Assembly (NCBI GenBank): GCA_002394385.1
Contig: DGTS01000039.1
Span: forward strand, 1 to 64,000
Length of the DNA stretch: 64,000 nucleotides
From: Prevotella sp. UBA4330
Lineage (GTDB): Bacteria > Bacteroidota > Bacteroidia > Bacteroidales > Bacteroidaceae
Reading direction: 5' to 3'
This document shows, piece after piece, positions 41,729 to 50,028 of this stretch. The notes beneath the pieces are model-generated. The model saw only the letters and a list, made by a program, of their open reading frames with translations. It was not told the origin of the DNA and made no database searches. How positions within the stretch are numbered: the stretch's first letter is position 1; every line of letters begins with the position of its first letter. The position numbers and the translations under genes are program-made.

Positions 41729-44041
41729 TTAGGGCTTCATCACGTCGTGGCATTCCCACTTGTGCTTGTCCATTTTTACTGCAAGGCTCTGGCGGATGTC
41801 GGTGGCAGAGGCAGCGAAGTGCACGTTGTAGGTGCCTGGCTCGGTGACATAAGCCTGCTGCGAAACGTCGTACGATGCCATGTCATAGTAAGAGAACGAC
41901 ATCTCTATGCGCTCGCTCTCGCCCGGCTTCAGTTCGCGTGTCTTGCCGAAAGCACGCAACTCTATTGCCGGCATAGGCATGTTCCCCTTTGGCGCGGTGA
42001 CATATAGTTGCACAACTTCCTTGCCTGGCTTGTCTCCTATGTTCTTAACCACCACCGAAGCGGTATAGCCATTGCCGTTTCTCTTGATTTTTGCGTTGCT
42101 ATACTCGAAGTTGGTGTATGACAGACCGAAGCCGAACGGATAACTAACCTCCTTGTTTGCGGTCTGGAAATAGCGGTAGCCCACGTTCATGCCTTCCTCG
42201 TAACGTGTCTCTGTCACATGTGGCCAAGCCTTCTTCTGCTCGTCGTTGAGTTGCAAGTCGTCCCAAAAGGTGTAGTCCTTTGGGAAATTCTTTGTTGAAG
42301 GAACGTCATTAATGTCTTTCGGGAAGGTCACAGTGAGTTTTCCTGAAGGATAAGACTTGCCTGTCAGCACATCGGCGATGGCGTTTCCTGCCTCCATTCC
42401 CGGCTGCCATGCCAGCAGTATGGCATCGGCGTATGGCTTCACCGCCTCGGTGTTCACGGCACCTCCGACGTTCAGTATCACCACCACTGGCTTGCCTGCC
42501 TTGTGGAATTGCTCGTATGTCTTTTGCAGCATCTCCTGCTCGTCGGCATTGATGTTGAAGTCGCTGTACAGTCGGTCGCCAGCCTCTCCCGACGAACGGC
42601 CCACCGTCACGATGGCCATGTCGTTGCTATTTGCCGCGAACATGTACGTTTTGTCGCCAAGCAGCGGCTCGCGAACACGCGGACGAGGGAAAAACTTGTT
42701 GGGAGAGAGGTGTCCCATCTCAGCCTCTGCCTCCTCGATGGCATATTCTTTATATTTGGTATAAACATTTGTCAGCGTGTCGTCGGGCTGCAGTCCTGCG
42801 TTCTTGAGTCCTTCCACGAGGTCGATGACGTATGGCTTGTTTACGTCGCCCGAGCCTGTTCCGCCAGCATAAAGATTGTAAGAGGTGTGTCCGAAGAGAG
42901 CCACACGCTTGATGTTGCTGTTAAGAGGCAGCACACCAGTGTTCTGCAACAGCACCATTCCCTCTGGAGCGGCAGTGCGGGTGAGTGCCGCATGCGCCTT
43001 GATGTCGGGCTTGTTGCTGTATTTATATCCCTTGAAGTGAGGTGTCTTAACGACGTATTCCAGAATGCGGCGCACGTTGCGGTCAACATCTTCCATCTTT
43101 ATAGAACCGTCGGCAATGCCTTTCTTGATGGCTTCTATCTGTTCTGCGTTACCTGGAGTGAGCAAGTCGTTGCCTGCCTGCACCTGTCGGTCGGTGTGAC
43201 GTGTGTCTGTCCAGTCGGTCATCACAATGCCCTTGAATCCCCACTCGTCGCGCAGTATGGTGGTGAGCAGTTCGTAGTTCTCCTGTGTCCAAGGTCCGTT
43301 GAGGAAGTTGTAAGAACTCATTATGGTCCAAGGATTGGACTTGCGCACGGCAATCTCGAATCCCTTGAGATATATTTCGCGCAGCGTGCGCTGGTCAATC
43401 ACCGAGTTGTTGTGCAGTCGGTTTGTCTCCTGGTTGTTGCCGGCGAAGTGTTTTGCCGACACGCCCACGCCCTGGCTCTGTATTCCGTTTATCATTGCGG
43501 CGGCAATAAGTCCTGTTACAAACGGGTCTTCAGAGTAATACTCGAAGTTGCGTCCGCACAGAGGCGAGCGCATGATGTTCATGCCGGGGCCGAGGATGAC
43601 GTCGCATCCGTATTCGAGAGCCTCGTTGCCCATTGCGCGTCCCACCTCCTCGACAAGGGCGGTGTTCCATGTTGAGGCGAGCAGTGTGCCGATGGGGAAT
43701 CCCGTGCAGTAGTATGTGTTAGGGTCGTTAGGACGTTTTGCCTCGATATGCACTCCCGCAGGGCCGTCGGTGAGCACGGTGTGCGGAATGCCGAGACGCT
43801 CAATCTTGGCTGTGTTTCCTGCCGCTCCCAGCACTATCGCGCCAGCGTTGGGGTCGGGATTTGTGGGCAGTCCGAAGTAAGAGTTTCCGAAAGTGTATCC
43901 CACCAGGAGTTCTGCTTTCTCATCGACGGTCATCGCTTTGAGCACTTGGTCGATGTTGTTTGGCGTCAGTTTAGGCTGTGCCGTTGCCGTTGATGCTAAT
44001 GCTGTCATGGCTGCTACAAACAATAGTTTAAGGTTTTTCAT
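41729..44041 (-). CDS. bglX: Glycoside hydrolase family 3 beta-glucosidase
   Basis: 770 residues with a signal peptide (1-21, ending STATAQ). The N-terminal GH3 barrel has the nucleophile Asp in GFKGIVMTDWTDT near 272, GPGMNIMRSPLCGRNFEYYSEDP near 140-160 and KHFAGNNQETNR near 195. The second GH3 domain follows (LLQNTGVLPLNSN near 360). A C-terminal fibronectin-III-like domain starts near 660 (SNAKIKRNGNGYTASVVVKN). It would hydrolyse beta-linked glucosides or xylosides in the periplasm. No SusC/D pair or other glycan genes are adjacent. Confidence 0.93.
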   Translation of the reverse strand: MKNLKLLFVAAMTALASTATAQPKLTPNNIDQVLKAMTVDEKAELLVGYTFGNSYFGLPTNPDPNAGAIVLGAAGNTAKIERLGIPHTVLTDGPAGVHIEAKRPNDPNTYYCTGFPIGTLLASTWNTALVEEVGRAMGNEALEYGCDVILGPGMNIMRSPLCGRNFEYYSEDPFVTGLIAAAMINGIQSQGVGVSAKHFAGNNQETNRLHNNSVIDQRTLREIYLKGFEIAVRKSNPWTIMSSYNFLNGPWTQENYELLTTILRDEWGFKGIVMTDWTDTRHTDRQVQAGNDLLTPGNAEQIEAIKKGIADGSIKMEDVDRNVRRILEYVVKTPHFKGYKYSNKPDIKAHAALTRTAAPEGMVLLQNTGVLPLNSNIKRVALFGHTSYNLYAGGTGSGDVNKPYVIDLVEGLKNAGLQPDDTLTNVYTKYKEYAIEEAEAEMGHLSPNKFFPRPRVREPLLGDKTYMFAANSNDMAIVTVGRSSGEAGDRLYSDFNINADEQEMLQKTYEQFHKAGKPVVVILNVGGAVNTEAVKPYADAILLAWQPGMEAGNAIADVLTGKSYPSGKLTVTFPKDINDVPSTKNFPKDYTFWDDLQLNDEQKKAWPHVTETRYEEGMNVGYRYFQTANKEVSYPFGFGLSYTNFEYSNAKIKRNGNGYTASVVVKNIGDKPGKEVVQLYVTAPKGNMPMPAIELRAFGKTRELKPGESERIEMSFSYYDMASYDVSQQAYVTEPGTYNVHFAASATDIRQSLAVKMDKHKWECHDVMKP

Positions 44042-44066
44042 TACTTTTAGTGTTATATTAGGCTTG

Positions 44067-44074
44067 CAAAAATA
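44067..44074 (-). promoter_or_regulatory. bglX -7 box
   Basis: TATTTTTG on the minus strand, about 25 bp before the ATG at 44041. It directly abuts the terminator of the upstream nhaD gene. Confidence 0.5.
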
Positions 44075-44107
44075 AGAAAAACCTGCCGATGTGGCAAGTT
44101 TTTCTTA
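44075..44107 (-). terminator. Terminator after nhaD
   Basis: aaaacctgcc and ggcaagtttt pair with one mismatch around gatgt; T-rich on the minus strand. Confidence 0.7.
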
Positions 44108-44114
44108 TATTATT

Positions 44115-45461
44115 TTAGAAAAAGAGCGTTCGTTCCACCCAGTAACACAATATTCCGGCGAGGTAGCCGACGAGAGCGATCCACGAGACGTGCTTCATGT
44201 ACCATCCGAAGGAAATCTTCTCCAGTCCCATCACCACCACACCGGCAGCACTGCCGATGATGAGCATCGAGCCGCCCACACCGGCACAGTAGGCAAGAAG
44301 TTGCCAGAAGATGCCGTCAACAGCCATGTCGCCCGCAGCCTCCACGGGATACATGCCCATGCAGCCAGCAACGAGTGGAACATTATCGACGATAGACGAG
44401 AGCACGCCAATGATGCCGGTGACGAGATAGTGGTTGCCGTTGAATGCCACGTTGAGTCCCTGTCCCAGTTGTGTCAGCACACCGATGGTCTCCAGACAAG
44501 CCACTGCCATGAGGATGCCGAGGAAGAAGAGTATGGTTGACATGTCGATGCGGGTGAGCATGTTGGTAACACGCTTCATTGTACCTTTCTTATTTACGTT
44601 GGTCTCTGGCAACTTGCTGTAGAACACCTCGGTGACAGTCCACAGTATGCCGAGCACCAGCAGGATGCCCACAAACGGCGGCAGATGGGTGATGGTCTTG
44701 AAAATGGGCACAAAGATAAGGCCGCCCACACCGAGATAGAACACCGCCTTGCGCTGCCCGTCGGTAAGGTCTTCAACGTCGGTGTTCTCCTTTCTAATCT
44801 CCGAGATGTCCATCGTTCCCTTCAGCGAGAGCGAGATGATGTAGGCAGGAACGACCATCGAGACGAGCGATGGCAAGAATATCTCCATTATAACGCCTGC
44901 TGCCGTGATGACACCCTTGTTCCAGAGCATGATGGTCGTAACGTCGCCGATAGGCGAGAAGGCGCCTCCCGAGTTGGCTGCAATGACAACCAGTGCGGCA
45001 TATTTGAAACGGTCGGTCTGGTCGGGGATGAGTTTCCTCAGAATCATTATCATCACGATGCTCGTGGTGAGGTTGTCGAGAATGGCTGAGAGGAAGAATG
45101 TGAGGAACGCCACGCGCCAGAGCAGCAGTTTCTTATGGCGCGTCTTCACCCAGTCGCGTACAAAGTTGAAACCTCCGTTCTGATCGACCAGTTCTACAAT
45201 CGTCATCGCACCCATCAGGAAGAACAGCGTCGTGGCGGTGCTTCCAAGGTGGTGCTCGATGGTGCCTCCCACCACATTGCCTATCTGGTCGCCAATGGCG
45301 TCAGGCAGATACATCGACGGGTTGACCATGAAAAGCGTCCAGCACGCCACAAACATCAACAAGGCAATGGCTGCCTTGTTCACTTTCGTCAAACTCTCAA
45401 TGGCAATAAAGAAATAGCCAATGATGAATACGATTACAATCGCTAAAGTTAATGTTGTCAT
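44115..45461 (-). CDS. nhaD: NhaD family sodium/proton antiporter
   Basis: 448 residues with about eleven membrane segments. The pattern AIVIVFIIGYFFIAIESLTKVNKAAIALL at the N-terminus, ILDNLTTSIVMIMILRKLIP near 125-145, VIAANSGGAFSPIGDVTTIMLW near 160-180 and SSIVDNVPLVAGCMGMY near 350-367 match NhaD of the ion transporter superfamily. It exports Na+ or Li+ in exchange for H+. Its promoter region shows TACCTTTG at 45502-45495 on the minus strand. Confidence 0.92.
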   Translation of the reverse strand: MTTLTLAIVIVFIIGYFFIAIESLTKVNKAAIALLMFVACWTLFMVNPSMYLPDAIGDQIGNVVGGTIEHHLGSTATTLFFLMGAMTIVELVDQNGGFNFVRDWVKTRHKKLLLWRVAFLTFFLSAILDNLTTSIVMIMILRKLIPDQTDRFKYAALVVIAANSGGAFSPIGDVTTIMLWNKGVITAAGVIMEIFLPSLVSMVVPAYIISLSLKGTMDISEIRKENTDVEDLTDGQRKAVFYLGVGGLIFVPIFKTITHLPPFVGILLVLGILWTVTEVFYSKLPETNVNKKGTMKRVTNMLTRIDMSTILFFLGILMAVACLETIGVLTQLGQGLNVAFNGNHYLVTGIIGVLSSIVDNVPLVAGCMGMYPVEAAGDMAVDGIFWQLLAYCAGVGGSMLIIGSAAGVVVMGLEKISFGWYMKHVSWIALVGYLAGILCYWVERTLFF

Positions 45462-45590
45462 ATATTTGGTTGAAATAGGTTTTTATTGCAGGTGCAAAGG
45501 TACTAAAAAGTTTCGTAACCCGTCTGCCCTGATGCCTTTTTTTCCTGAAAACGTTATCAACCGCGATGCCCGATGATGTCCCTTCGCAAT

Positions 45591-45658
45591 GTAAAATAGG
45601 CTATTATACTTTGCAATATAGGCTATTTTACTTACCAATATAGCCTATTTTACTTTTT
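45591..45658. repeat. aataggctatt palindromic repeat, copy 2
   Basis: Three units in tandem; the last (accaatatagcctatttta) is in the opposite orientation to the first two and is identical to the last unit at 62060-62085. It lies at the left edge of the duplicated helicase segment. Confidence 0.8.
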
Positions 45659-45662
45659 CGGT

Positions 45663-45788
45663 TCACTCTTTTTGCCGTCTTGGTAGCGCCAGGTCGTAGT
45701 CCCGTCGGTCCCTATCGGCAACGGCAAGCAGCACTACCATCGCTGCAAGTGCGAAATTATTATTAAGAAAGGCGCACCTTTTTCCCAT
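45663..45788 (-). pseudogene. Truncated duplicate of the membrane protein gene 5' end
   Basis: The first 24 codons (MGKRCAFLNNNFALAAMVVL and four more) repeat the start of the gene at 38634 with four base changes. Homology stops at 45716; unrelated sequence then continues in frame for 17 codons to a stop. It is a by-product of the helicase duplication. A 41-residue peptide with one membrane helix could still be made, since its promoter is intact. Confidence 0.8.
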
Positions 45789-45867
45789 TTTTTTGTTACT
45801 TTTGCACTCGTGTGATGCAAAATTACGCATTTAATTTGACATGACAACGTTTTCCGCCTAAAAACTG

Positions 45868-47337
45868 ATGATTGAGGACATTTTTTCAAGTGAGATACGA
45901 AATGCCTTCGGCTTTACGCCCACTGCCGAACAGTCAGTAGCGATAGAGGAGTTTAGCCGTTTTGCTGCATGCCGAGATGGTCAGAGCATGATGATTCTTC
46001 GCGGTTCTGCAGGTACGGGAAAGACCTCTCTCGCCGGTGCCATAGTGCGTGCGATGCACAACATGAAACAACGCGTGGTGCTGATGGCGCCTACGGGCCG
46101 CGCTGCCAAGGTGTTCTCTCTCAATGCAGGCAGCGAGGCGTTCACCATTCACCGCCGCATCTACCGTCAGAAGACATACAGCGGCGAGGACACCAGTTTC
46201 TCGCTGAACTTCAACAAACACCAGCATACGCTCTTCATCGTTGACGAGGCATCAATGATTCCGTCAGGAAACTCAACACAAAACACCCTCTTCGGCAGCG
46301 GTCATCTGCTCGACGACCTTGTGCAGTATGTCTATGGCGGACAGCATTGCCGTCTGATGCTCATCGGCGACAAGGCACAGTTGCCTCCTGTGGGCGAGGC
46401 TGAGTCGCCAGCCCTCTCGCAGCAGGTGATGGAGGCTTACGGCATCCGTGTCTTCCACGCCGACCTCAACGAGGTGCTTCGACAAAGTCAGGAGTCGGGC
46501 ATATTGTGGAACGCCACGATAATACGCCAGATGATAACTCACGACGAGATGACACAACTGCCCCGCATCGTCTTCAGCCGCTTTGCCGACATCCGCCGCG
46601 TGCCAGGCGATGAACTCATAGAGCAACTCAGTTCCTCGTACAGTCATGTGGGGATGGACGAGACAATGGTGGTGGTGAGAAGCAACAAGAGGGCAAACAT
46701 CTACAACAACGGTATTCGCGCTATGGTGCTCGGACGCGAGGAGCCGCTCACTTCGGGCGACCTGCTGATGGTGGTGAAGAACAACTACCACTGGACTGAG
46801 AAGGAGGAGGAAGGCGGAATTACGAAGGAGGAAGAAGGACTGTCGTTTCTTGCCAACGGCGACCGCATGAGGGTGCATCGCGTGCGCAACGTGCATGAAC
46901 TCTACGGCTTCACCTTCGCCGATGCCTGGCTGGTGTTCCCCGACTACGACGACTACGAACTGGAGGCCACAGTGCTGCTCGACACCCTTCAGTTGGAGGC
47001 TCCCGCTCTGACGCATGAACAAGGTGAACAGCTCTTCAATGCCGTGATGGAAGACTATGCCGACGTTCCTCTGAAAAGCGAACGTATGAAACAACTGCGC
47101 AACGACCGATACTTTAATGCCTTGCAGATAAAATACGCGTATGCTGTAACGTGCCACAAAGCGCAGGGCGGACAGTGGGCACACGTCTACGTAGACCAAG
47201 GCTACATGACCGACGACATGCTCTCGCCCGACTACATTCACTGGCTCTACACTGCCTTCACACGTGCCACCGAACAACTGTTCCTTGTCAACTGGCCTAA
47301 GACACAGATACAAGATATTAACGTGACAAAACGTTGA
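45868..47337 (+). CDS. RecD-like superfamily 1 DNA helicase, copy B
   Basis: 489 residues. It has all helicase motifs of copy A (ILRGSAGTGKTSLAGAI, LFIVDEASMIPSG, MLIGDKAQLPPVG, VTCHKAQGGQWAHVYVDQG, YTAFTRATEQL) and is about 85-90% identical in protein, with many silent base changes. It lacks the repeat-derived insert of copy A and ends in DINVTKR instead of the repeat-derived tail, so it probably resembles the ancestral form in both places. The variable stretch near 310-320 (TEKEEEGGITKEEEG) differs most. Its upstream 75 bp is identical to that of copy A. Confidence 0.9.
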   Translation: MIEDIFSSEIRNAFGFTPTAEQSVAIEEFSRFAACRDGQSMMILRGSAGTGKTSLAGAIVRAMHNMKQRVVLMAPTGRAAKVFSLNAGSEAFTIHRRIYRQKTYSGEDTSFSLNFNKHQHTLFIVDEASMIPSGNSTQNTLFGSGHLLDDLVQYVYGGQHCRLMLIGDKAQLPPVGEAESPALSQQVMEAYGIRVFHADLNEVLRQSQESGILWNATIIRQMITHDEMTQLPRIVFSRFADIRRVPGDELIEQLSSSYSHVGMDETMVVVRSNKRANIYNNGIRAMVLGREEPLTSGDLLMVVKNNYHWTEKEEEGGITKEEEGLSFLANGDRMRVHRVRNVHELYGFTFADAWLVFPDYDDYELEATVLLDTLQLEAPALTHEQGEQLFNAVMEDYADVPLKSERMKQLRNDRYFNALQIKYAYAVTCHKAQGGQWAHVYVDQGYMTDDMLSPDYIHWLYTAFTRATEQLFLVNWPKTQIQDINVTKR

Positions 47338-47340
47338 AAA

Positions 47341-47373
47341 CGTAATACGAGCTATTTTACTTTATTCAAATAG
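47341..47373. repeat. Partial aataggctatt repeat after helicase copy B
   Basis: gagctattttacttta is half of the palindromic unit found at 37021-37066, in the same position relative to the helicase stop. Confidence 0.45.
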
Positions 47374-47466
47374 CAACCTGGCTTTTCCAAAACGTCGAAA
47401 GATTACTTTTTTTATGGCAGAATAAAAAATAATCCGCATTGCAAACATTTTTTATTATAAAAAAGA

Positions 47467-47495
47467 TTGGATATTCGGATTATTTCGTATATTTG
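47467..47495 (+). promoter_or_regulatory. Promoter of the structured RNA candidate
   Basis: TTGG at 47467-47470 and TATATTTG at 47488-47495, 17 bp apart. A short UUCG-type hairpin with a T-run lies at about 47500-47521. Confidence 0.6.
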
Positions 47496-47501
47496 CAGCA
47501 G

Positions 47502-47700
47502 TTCTTCGGAACAGTTTTTTTATGGAATAACGAAGCGTTATGCTCGACTTGCGAATGGAAATGTGAGAAACTTCTATTAGATGCAAGGACAGTATAAACG
47601 GTTCGCGCATATAGCGTGGACTGATCTACTGCATCTACATCTAAGGGCATTTCTCACAGCCTCCATTCGAAGACGTGGTATTTCAGCTCCACGCTTCACA
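47502..47700 (+). ncRNA. Structured RNA candidate, rod-shaped, 6S-like
   Basis: No open frame fits this stretch, but nested complementarity is strong: gaagcgt (47532-47538) with acgcttc (47691-47697); cgaatgga (47552-47559) with tccattcg (47662-47669); gtgagaaa (47563-47570) with tttctcac (47650-47657); agatgca (47579-47585) with tgcatct (47630-47636). This gives a long rod with an internal bubble and about 170-200 nt total, the general shape of 6S RNA. It could instead be the leader of the lipoprotein gene that starts 57 bp later. Identity as 6S is a guess from shape and size only. Confidence 0.45.
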
Positions 47701-47753
47701 ACAATTAAAGGCTCTTGTGGCAGCTGAAGGGCAGGCTAAAAATCTAATCAATT

Positions 47754-48341
47754 ATGAATAAGAGTATTGTTATTATTGCAATCAGCCTGTTTTATATGGC
47801 TGTATCTTTGCAATCTTGTAACGAGGCTGCTTCAAACATGTTTGTTGGAGTGTGGGAGATTTCATCAAAAGATGATGTTGATGAGGATGGAACAAGTCTT
47901 GAGCATATTCTTGAGTTGAAAACAGATAATGTGTTTACCGAGACATACACTTATTACAAAAACGACAAAGTGATAGCAGAAGTATCTGTCGAGGGAGAAT
48001 ATGGTGCAGAAAAAACAAATAGAATTAATAAGTATACCAAGGAGACTGACAATTTACATAGCGGCTACACATTATGGAGAAAATACAATATTGATTCCAT
48101 GAATGTTGAAGCAGCAGATGATGATGGTAAGGAAATGGCAAAGATGTTAGAAAAAGAGTTTATTAAAATGAACAATGAATTAGAAGATGCACAAAAAAAG
48201 AATATGGTATATGGACTTACCAATATAAAAGCAGACTTAGATTTATCATGGGAAACTGATGAGCCAATTGATGAGAGCTTTCCAGATATAATGAAAAGAG
48301 CGACAGCTAAGCGTATCATTAAAGAAACTCCAATGGAATAG
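47754..48341 (+). CDS. Lipoprotein of unknown function
   Basis: 195 residues. The signal peptide MNKSIVIIAISLFYMAVSLQSC gives lipid attachment at Cys 22. FVGVWEISSKDDVDEDGTS near 30-48 and LELKTDNVFTETYTYY suggest a small lipocalin-like beta barrel, as in the lipoprotein at 48565-49116, followed by a charged helical segment (MAKMLEKEFIKMNNELEDAQKK). AT-rich. First of four small genes in the same direction with short gaps. Confidence 0.7.
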   Translation: MNKSIVIIAISLFYMAVSLQSCNEAASNMFVGVWEISSKDDVDEDGTSLEHILELKTDNVFTETYTYYKNDKVIAEVSVEGEYGAEKTNRINKYTKETDNLHSGYTLWRKYNIDSMNVEAADDDGKEMAKMLEKEFIKMNNELEDAQKKNMVYGLTNIKADLDLSWETDEPIDESFPDIMKRATAKRIIKETPME

Positions 48342-48345
48342 CAAG

Positions 48346-48540
48346 ATGAATGTTTGGTTTAAAATATTGTTGTTTCTTGTGTTAGCAGCTGTTGCGGCAG
48401 TAATAGTTTTTACAGCCTGTAACTTAGGTTATACAAAATCTATCTGGGGCAAAATTATAATATGTGTTGTCATAGGTATTTCTATAAAATACCTGCAAAG
48501 GCGTCTTTTTAAAGATGATGATGACGAGGACGAAAATTAG
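48346..48540 (+). CDS. Small membrane protein
   Basis: 64 residues starting 4 bp after the previous stop. Two hydrophobic segments (KILLFLVLAAVAAVIVFTAC and IIICVVIGISIKYL) separated by a short loop, then an acidic tail (DDDDEDEN). No known family. It appears to belong to an operon with the flanking lipoprotein genes. Confidence 0.65.
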   Translation: MNVWFKILLFLVLAAVAAVIVFTACNLGYTKSIWGKIIICVVIGISIKYLQRRLFKDDDDEDEN

Positions 48541-48564
48541 CATAATTATTAAAAAAATAAGAAA

Positions 48565-49116
48565 ATGAAAAAAACAGTATTAATGACAGCATTACTTATG
48601 TTATTAGTAGGCTGTATGGGTGACAAACTAAACGACAAGGAAAAGAAAATTGTCGGCAAGTGGCATGTAGCCAAGACGGAAATAATGGAGGAATCCGATG
48701 AAGGTTATTCTGGAACATTTACAATGGAGTTGACTACTGACTATCGAAGTAATAAAACACAAACAGCAGAGGGTTTTATGCGAGTTCGTCTCAATGTTGA
48801 TGAAGACGAATATGCAAATACGATAACTCTGGAGTATAGTATTTCCGCTAAAGGAACTTGGAGCGTAGAAGGCAACAATATAGTAGAGAAAATGAACGAG
48901 GTAAACATCGAGTTCAGTAGAACTTCAACTATTACAAATAATGAAGACGATGAAGTATATATTGAGGCATTTAAACAATATTTTGATGATTTCATTCCTG
49001 AATTGAGAAATGAAATGCTGAAAAAAAGCAGGGAAGAAATAATCAAACTGACAGAAGATGAGTTGACCACAAAGGATGATGAGGGCGAAGAAATAACGTA
49101 TACACGTATAGAATAA
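48565..49116 (+). CDS. Lipoprotein, lipocalin-like
   Basis: 183 residues with a lipoprotein signal (MKKTVLMTALLMLLVGCMGD, Cys at 17). IVGKWHVAKTEIMEESDEG near 30-48, MELTTDYRSNKTQTAEGFM, and GTWSVEGNNIVEKMNEV near 90-107 follow the G-x-W strand order of lipocalin-like domains in Bacteroidetes. A charged C-terminal helix follows. Ligand unknown. Confidence 0.7.
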   Translation: MKKTVLMTALLMLLVGCMGDKLNDKEKKIVGKWHVAKTEIMEESDEGYSGTFTMELTTDYRSNKTQTAEGFMRVRLNVDEDEYANTITLEYSISAKGTWSVEGNNIVEKMNEVNIEFSRTSTITNNEDDEVYIEAFKQYFDDFIPELRNEMLKKSREEIIKLTEDELTTKDDEGEEITYTRIE

Positions 49117-49130
49117 CAAACAGAAATACT

Positions 49131-49637
49131 ATGGAACAAGAAACAATGAAATGCCCATATTGTGGCGAGGAAATTTTGGCCGTTGCCAAGAAATGTAAAC
49201 ATTGTGGTGAATGGCTGGATGAGGAAGAAATTGAAGGAGAAGTCGTAGAGACCGAAGAGGAAGAAAGCGACTCTGCTGATGACGATTCCAACTGGAACTG
49301 GCTATACAAGGTAATATTCTGGGTTATTATCTTAGCTGTTGCCTTCTTTACCTTGCCTTCCGAGGAGAAGCAGACGGAGAGAATGATGGAGGAATTGCGC
49401 GTGCTTGTTAGAAAGGATATAAAAAATCAAACGCGAAATCAAGATGCATTCACGCAGGCCCTCGGTAAAGGAATGATGAAAGACAAGGATGTCGTTGATA
49501 AACTTGTCCACCAGCGTTATGCCATTAAGATTGATAACTACAAGGTAGTCTCAATTATCAATGTAAAAGAAAAAGAGACAGGTGAAACAAGGACTTGTGG
49601 ATTCGCCGGTTTTGGCATCATTTACATAAAGAAATAG
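49131..49637 (+). CDS. Zinc-ribbon membrane protein
   Basis: 168 residues. An N-terminal zinc ribbon (CPYCGEEILAVAKKCKHCGEW at residues 8-28, two CxxC pairs) is followed by an acidic linker (about 30-55), one membrane helix (WLYKVIFWVIILAVAFFTL near 58-76) and a C-terminal domain with YKVVSIINVKEKETGETRTC. The last part resembles DUF4359-type proteins, tentatively. It is the last gene of the small-envelope-protein run and ends just before a large inverted repeat. Confidence 0.7.
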   Translation: MEQETMKCPYCGEEILAVAKKCKHCGEWLDEEEIEGEVVETEEEESDSADDDSNWNWLYKVIFWVIILAVAFFTLPSEEKQTERMMEELRVLVRKDIKNQTRNQDAFTQALGKGMMKDKDVVDKLVHQRYAIKIDNYKVVSIINVKEKETGETRTCGFAGFGIIYIKK

Positions 49638-49678
49638 AAAAAAAGAGTTATATACTATTTGACCTTTGATATAATAGT

Positions 49679-49869
49679 GGGCTGAAAGTCCAACAAGCAC
49701 TCAGCCCTAGGCAGCGCCTCGGGGAACGTGTAATATGTAGAATCGCACTGAAAGTGCAAAAGTATTTAGTGTGTATTAAAGCTTTTGCACTTTCAGTGCG
49801 ATAGTTAGTTATGGCGAATAATACCTAGGGCGATGCCCTAGGCTGAGTACTTTATGGGCTTTCAGCCTG
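49679..49869. repeat. Nested inverted repeat element
   Basis: Inner arms cgcactgaaagtgcaaaag (49744-49762) and its exact complement (49782-49800) form a 19-bp stem. Outer arms (gggctgaaag at 49679-49688 and ctttcagcct at 49859-49868, with actcagcc and ggctgagt inside them) pair imperfectly. A further small palindrome, cctagggcgatgccctagg, is at 49824-49842. The gap 49638-50028 contains only this element and the promoter of the next gene. Confidence 0.8.
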
Positions 49870-49988
49870 ATAGGGGCAAATTGCATAATCTCCATAAATA
49901 TTTTTATGTTGTCTTCGATTTACACTCACTTTCTTGCTTCCTAACAGTAGTAAGCGGCATTGCCGAGCGTGGAAAAACAAAAAATATA

Positions 49989-50020
49989 TTTGGTTTTTCG
50001 CTCATTAAATCGTAACTTTG
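49989..50020 (+). promoter_or_regulatory. Promoter of the DHH phosphoesterase gene
   Basis: TTTG at 49989-49992 and TAACTTTG at 50013-50020 with a 20-bp spacer. The transcript would begin almost at the ATG at 50029. Confidence 0.7.
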
Positions 50021-50028
50021 CAAACACT

